NCBI GenBank assembly: GCA_036380435.1 | Contig: DASVES010000258.1 | Span: 1 to 7,604, forward strand | From: DASQDT01 sp036380435 | Lineage (GTDB): Bacteria > Acidobacteriota > Blastocatellia > Pyrinomonadales > Pyrinomonadaceae | Length of the DNA: 7,604 nucleotides | Reading direction: 5' to 3' | Shown here: in pieces, positions 5,826 through 7,604 of the stretch | Position numbering within the stretch: position 1 is the first letter of the stretch | How the letters are laid out: each line of letters opens with the position of its first letter | Made by a program: the position numbers and the translations under genes | Notes under the pieces: model-generated | Databases searched by the model: none | What the model was told of the DNA's origin: nothing | The model's input: the letters and a program-made list of their open reading frames with translations, nothing else

Positions 5826-6248
5826 ATGATCGAAAGGATGAGCAAGGAAGAGTCCCACGCGCTTCTCGGCTCTCAGCGCCTCGCCCGCCTCGGCTGCGTC
5901 GCCGAGGGCGAGCCTTACGTCGTCCCCATCAACTACGTCTTCGACGACGGGTGCGCCCTCAGCCACTCGCTCCCCGGCCGCAAGATCAACGCGATGCGCG
6001 AGAGTCCGCGCGTCTGCCTTCAAGTTGACGAGGTGGCCGACCAACTCCACTGGAAGAGCGTGCTGGCTTTCGGGACGTTCGAGGAGGTGAGCAGCCCCGA
6101 CGAGCGAGCGCGGGCCTTTAACCTCCTGCTCTCACTCTTCCCGCGCCTCACGCCCGTCGAGTCTCGCATCGCGGAGGACGCCGCCGCGCCCCCGCCAATC
6201 GTCTACCGCATCCGCATCGACCGCGTCACGGGCATCCGCGAAGGATGA
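5826..6248 (+). CDS. Pyridoxamine 5'-phosphate oxidase-family (Nim-like) FMN-binding split-barrel protein, paralogue B
   Basis: A 140-residue protein of the same flavin split-barrel family as the preceding gene, 29 bases downstream of it and clearly a tandem duplicate: over 40% identity by hand across the core, from LGC...PYVVP.NY to ...P.E..RA. Visible features are ARLGC then GEPYVVPINYVFD (residues about 20-40), a SHSLPGRK loop (46-53) keeping the His and Lys typical of the flavin-binding turn, and VCLQVDEVAD (63-72) followed by WKSVLAFGTFEEV. Cys24, Cys43 and Cys64 repeat the 19- and 21-residue spacing of paralogue A. The C-terminal part (LTPVESRIAEDAAAPPPIVYRIRIDRVTG) ends in the family's final strand. 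Because B keeps the canonical flavin loop and A does not, the pair may have diverged in cofactor or substrate, or may form a heterodimer. That is inference. Confidence 0.9.
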   Translation: MIERMSKEESHALLGSQRLARLGCVAEGEPYVVPINYVFDDGCALSHSLPGRKINAMRESPRVCLQVDEVADQLHWKSVLAFGTFEEVSSPDERARAFNLLLSLFPRLTPVESRIAEDAAAPPPIVYRIRIDRVTGIREG

Positions 6249-6387
6249 GCCGCCGCCATCCGCCACGACACTGAAGTGCAAATGCGCCGTCGTCCCTCCC
6301 GGCGACGGTTGTGTAAAACTCCGCACCGCCACGCAAAATTCAGCACACGCGCGCGCCCGACACCGGCAAATATCAGACCTTCTCTTC

Positions 6388-6403
6388 CGGCATATCTGTT
6401 GCC
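6388..6403 (+). promoter_or_regulatory. Weaker sigma-54 (-24/-12) promoter candidate ahead of the tandem universal stress protein gene
   Basis: CGGCATATCTGTTGCC keeps the invariant GG (6389-6390) and GC (6401-6402) with exactly 10 bases between them, plus GGCA and TTGC as in the consensus TGGCACG-N4-TTGCA. It differs at the leading T, at the CG after GGCA, and at the final A/T. Transcription would begin near 6414 with a leader of about 125 bases. Confidence 0.4.
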
Positions 6404-6436
6404 GTCACACCGGGCAGGAGACCACCCGCCACTCTT

Positions 6437-6449
6437 GCACGGGGCGTGC
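6437..6449. promoter_or_regulatory. Palindrome GCACG-N3-CGTGC, copy 2
   Basis: GCACG GGG CGTGC repeats the 13-base inverted repeat seen at 3472-3484. It sits 91 bases before the ATG of the second universal stress protein gene, against 82 for the first copy. Here it lacks the GG needed for a good -24 element, so it is not simply a sigma-54 promoter. Confidence 0.4.
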
Positions 6450-6525
6450 GCGCCTGAGACGGCCGGCGGCGGACACGCCCCTATCGTCGGCCGGGTCGCC
6501 CTTGTTTGGCGCTCCGTTGCGCGCC

Positions 6526-6531
6526 GGGAGG
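6526..6531 (+). promoter_or_regulatory. Ribosome binding site for the tandem universal stress protein gene
   Basis: GGGAGG ends 8 bases before the ATG at 6540, the same site and spacing as for the single-domain Usp gene at 3566. Confidence 0.85.
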
Positions 6532-6539
6532 TTTGAGTT

Positions 6540-7505
6540 ATGAACGCGAAGATGAAAATTCTGATCGGCTACGACGGCTCACCTTGCGCCGACGCGGCGC
6601 TCGATGACTTGCAGCGGGCCGGGCTGCCGCCCGAAGGCGTCGAGGCGTTGGTGCTGGCCGTCGCCGAGGTGTGGCTCCCGCCGCCCCCGCCCTCGATCCA
6701 CGAAATCGCCGAGGCGGCCGAAAAGATAGGGGCGCCCGCCGAGCTTCAGAAGTGGTACGCCCGAGGCTCTCAGGCGGTCAGGGAGGCGGAGGAGTCGGCC
6801 GCGCGTGCCGGCGCGAGGCTGCGTGCCAAGTTCCCCTCCTGGGAGGTCACGACCGAGGCGGAGTATGGCTCGCCGGCCTGGGAGCTAATCGGGAGGGCCG
6901 ACCAGTGGAAGCCCGACCTCGTCGTCGTCGGATCACAGGGCCGGACGGCATTGGGGCGCTTCATCCTCGGCAGCGTCTCGCAGAAAGTGCTGACCGAGGC
7001 GCGCACGTCCGTGCGTGTCGCGCGCGGCCGCGTTCAGGTTGAGCCGTCGCCGGTGCGTGTCGTCGTCGGCGTGGACGGCTCTCCCGGCTCCGAGGCGGCG
7101 GTGCGCGCCGTGGCGTCGCGCCGGTGGCCCCTGAGGAGCGAGGTGCGCGTCTGTATCGTCCAAGACCCGCTCGTCCCGACCCTGGTCGGGCACATCATCC
7201 CGCCGGTGGCGAAGTGGATCGAGGGGGCTAACGAGGCCGAGTCAGGGTGGTTGCAGAAGATCGCCGACGGGGCGCGGCAGCGCCTGTCCTCTGCCGAACT
7301 CATCGCCTCGACCTCGGTGCTGGCGGGCGATCCGAAGCGGGTGCTGGTCGAGGAGGCCGAAGCGTGGGGCGCTGACTGCATCTTCGTCGGCTCGATGGGC
7401 TTCAGCAACCGCGTCGAGCGGTTCCTCATCGGCAGCGTGTCGTCGGCGGTGGCCGCGCGCGCCCACTGCTCGGTCGAAGTCGTCCGCGAGCAAAAGCCCG
7501 AGTAG
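6540..7505 (+). CDS. Universal stress protein with two tandem UspA domains
   Basis: A 321-residue cytoplasmic protein, the usual size for a fused two-domain Usp (compare mycobacterial tandem Usp proteins). Domain 1 covers about residues 4-164: MKILIGYDGS start, a proline run (PPPPPP, about 47-52) in the variable insert, and ATP loop GSQG (131-134), nine residues, GS (144-145). Domain 2 covers about 171-316: VRVVVGVDGS start and loop GSMG (284-287), then ten rather than nine residues before GS (298-299), so nucleotide binding there may be altered. Domain 2 is the close relative of the Usp encoded at 3566-4033 (ASRRWP, VEEAEAWGAD, CSVEVVR). The start is set by GGGAGG at 8 bases. The gene begins a new transcription unit after a 291-base leader with promoter candidates and is followed 66 bases on by a probable alcohol dehydrogenase gene. 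No specific ligand beyond ATP can be named. Confidence 0.95.
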   Translation: MNAKMKILIGYDGSPCADAALDDLQRAGLPPEGVEALVLAVAEVWLPPPPPSIHEIAEAAEKIGAPAELQKWYARGSQAVREAEESAARAGARLRAKFPSWEVTTEAEYGSPAWELIGRADQWKPDLVVVGSQGRTALGRFILGSVSQKVLTEARTSVRVARGRVQVEPSPVRVVVGVDGSPGSEAAVRAVASRRWPLRSEVRVCIVQDPLVPTLVGHIIPPVAKWIEGANEAESGWLQKIADGARQRLSSAELIASTSVLAGDPKRVLVEEAEAWGADCIFVGSMGFSNRVERFLIGSVSSAVAARAHCSVEVVREQKPE

Positions 7506-7560
7506 AGCGCTCCGGCCGACGGCGAACACTGAGTTGAAGCCGACGGGCGCAGGTTACGAC

Positions 7561-7566
7561 GGGAGG
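7561..7566 (+). promoter_or_regulatory. Ribosome binding site for the 3'-truncated gene at the right edge
   Basis: GGGAGG lies 5 bases before the ATG at 7572. It favours that ATG over the in-frame ATG at 7581. Confidence 0.75.
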
Positions 7567-7571
7567 CACAG

Positions 7572-7604
7572 ATGGCAACGATGAGGGCGACGGTTTTTCA
7601 CGGC
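7572..7604 (+). CDS. Probable zinc-dependent alcohol dehydrogenase, N-terminus only (cut by window edge)
   Basis: Only 11 codons are visible: MATMRATVFHG. The MRATVFHG string is the characteristic opening of zinc-dependent, GroES-like medium-chain alcohol/threonine-type dehydrogenases (commonly MKA(T/A)VFHGPGD...), which oxidise alcohols with NAD(P). A good ribosome site (GGGAGG, 5 bases) shows that it is a real start. It lies 66 bases after the tandem stress-protein gene without an obvious terminator, so the two are probably co-transcribed. No zinc ligands or nucleotide motif are in view, so the family call rests on this short string and context alone. Confidence 0.5.
   Translation, partial: MATMRATVFHG

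Larger units (their letters stand above)
6249..6539. other. 291-base non-coding leader upstream of the tandem universal stress protein gene
   Basis: I see no convincing gene here. The + strand reading frame from 6276 is arginine/proline-rich with no recognisable family and no ribosome site. The start of the stretch holds a weak stem, CCGTCG (6287-6292) with CGACGG (6303-6308), followed by TTGTGT; it is a poor candidate terminator for the flavoprotein genes. A more AT-rich stretch lies at about 6310-6400. Then come a -24/-12-type promoter candidate (6388-6403), a GCACG-N3-CGTGC palindrome (6437-6449) and the ribosome site at 6526-6531. The length and content fit a promoter-bearing region that starts a new transcription unit. 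Confidence 0.6.

Noticed and set aside
6507..6520. TGGCGCTCCGTTGC as another sigma-54 promoter
   Set aside because: Only 9 bases separate GG from GC instead of 10, and transcription would begin at about the ribosome site of the gene it would serve.
6276..6536. An 86-codon + strand frame in the leader before the tandem Usp gene
   Set aside because: No ribosome site, Arg/Pro/His-rich composition without recognisable motifs, and it overlaps the candidate promoter elements.

Overview
The window is GC-rich, and every gene I accept lies on the + strand. It probably comes from an environmental bacterium with two-component and sigma-54 regulation. The intergenic inverted repeats built from GTGATAAG/GTGATGAG words, together with the gene families present, make me think of Acidobacteriota (Blastocatellia-like). 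That placement is inference from memory, not proof.

Layout. (1) Positions 2-3254 hold a signalling pair. The first gene is the C-terminal ~426 residues of an NtrC-type sigma-54 enhancer-binding response regulator (receiver, AAA+, Fis HTH), cut by the left edge. The second is a soluble hybrid sensor kinase (PAS-PAS-HisKA-HATPase-REC) 16 bases downstream. (2) Positions 3251-3565 hold a composite inverted repeat and a leader with a strong -24/-12 (sigma-54) promoter match. (3) Positions 3566-6248 encode a single-domain universal stress protein, an FAD-dependent oxidoreductase resembling sulfide:quinone reductase or NDH-2, and two adjacent paralogous FMN-binding split-barrel (pyridoxamine-phosphate-oxidase/Nim-like) proteins. 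The stress protein, oxidoreductase and first flavoprotein are separated by long inverted repeats. (4) Positions 6249-6539 are non-coding, with a second, weaker -24/-12 match and a palindrome shared with the first promoter region. (5) Positions 6540-7505 encode a tandem two-domain universal stress protein. The first 11 codons of a probable zinc-dependent alcohol dehydrogenase follow at the right edge.

How it may work together. The kinase's first PAS domain has the residue pattern of Aer/NifL flavin PAS domains, so the pair could read redox or oxygen state. The regulator would then drive the two sigma-54-type promoters ahead of the universal stress protein genes, switching on ATP-binding stress proteins and flavin/dehydrogenase redox enzymes. 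The content resembles hypoxia or redox stress regulons such as mycobacterial DosR, but with sigma-54 logic. The gene identities are well supported; the regulatory wiring is a hypothesis.
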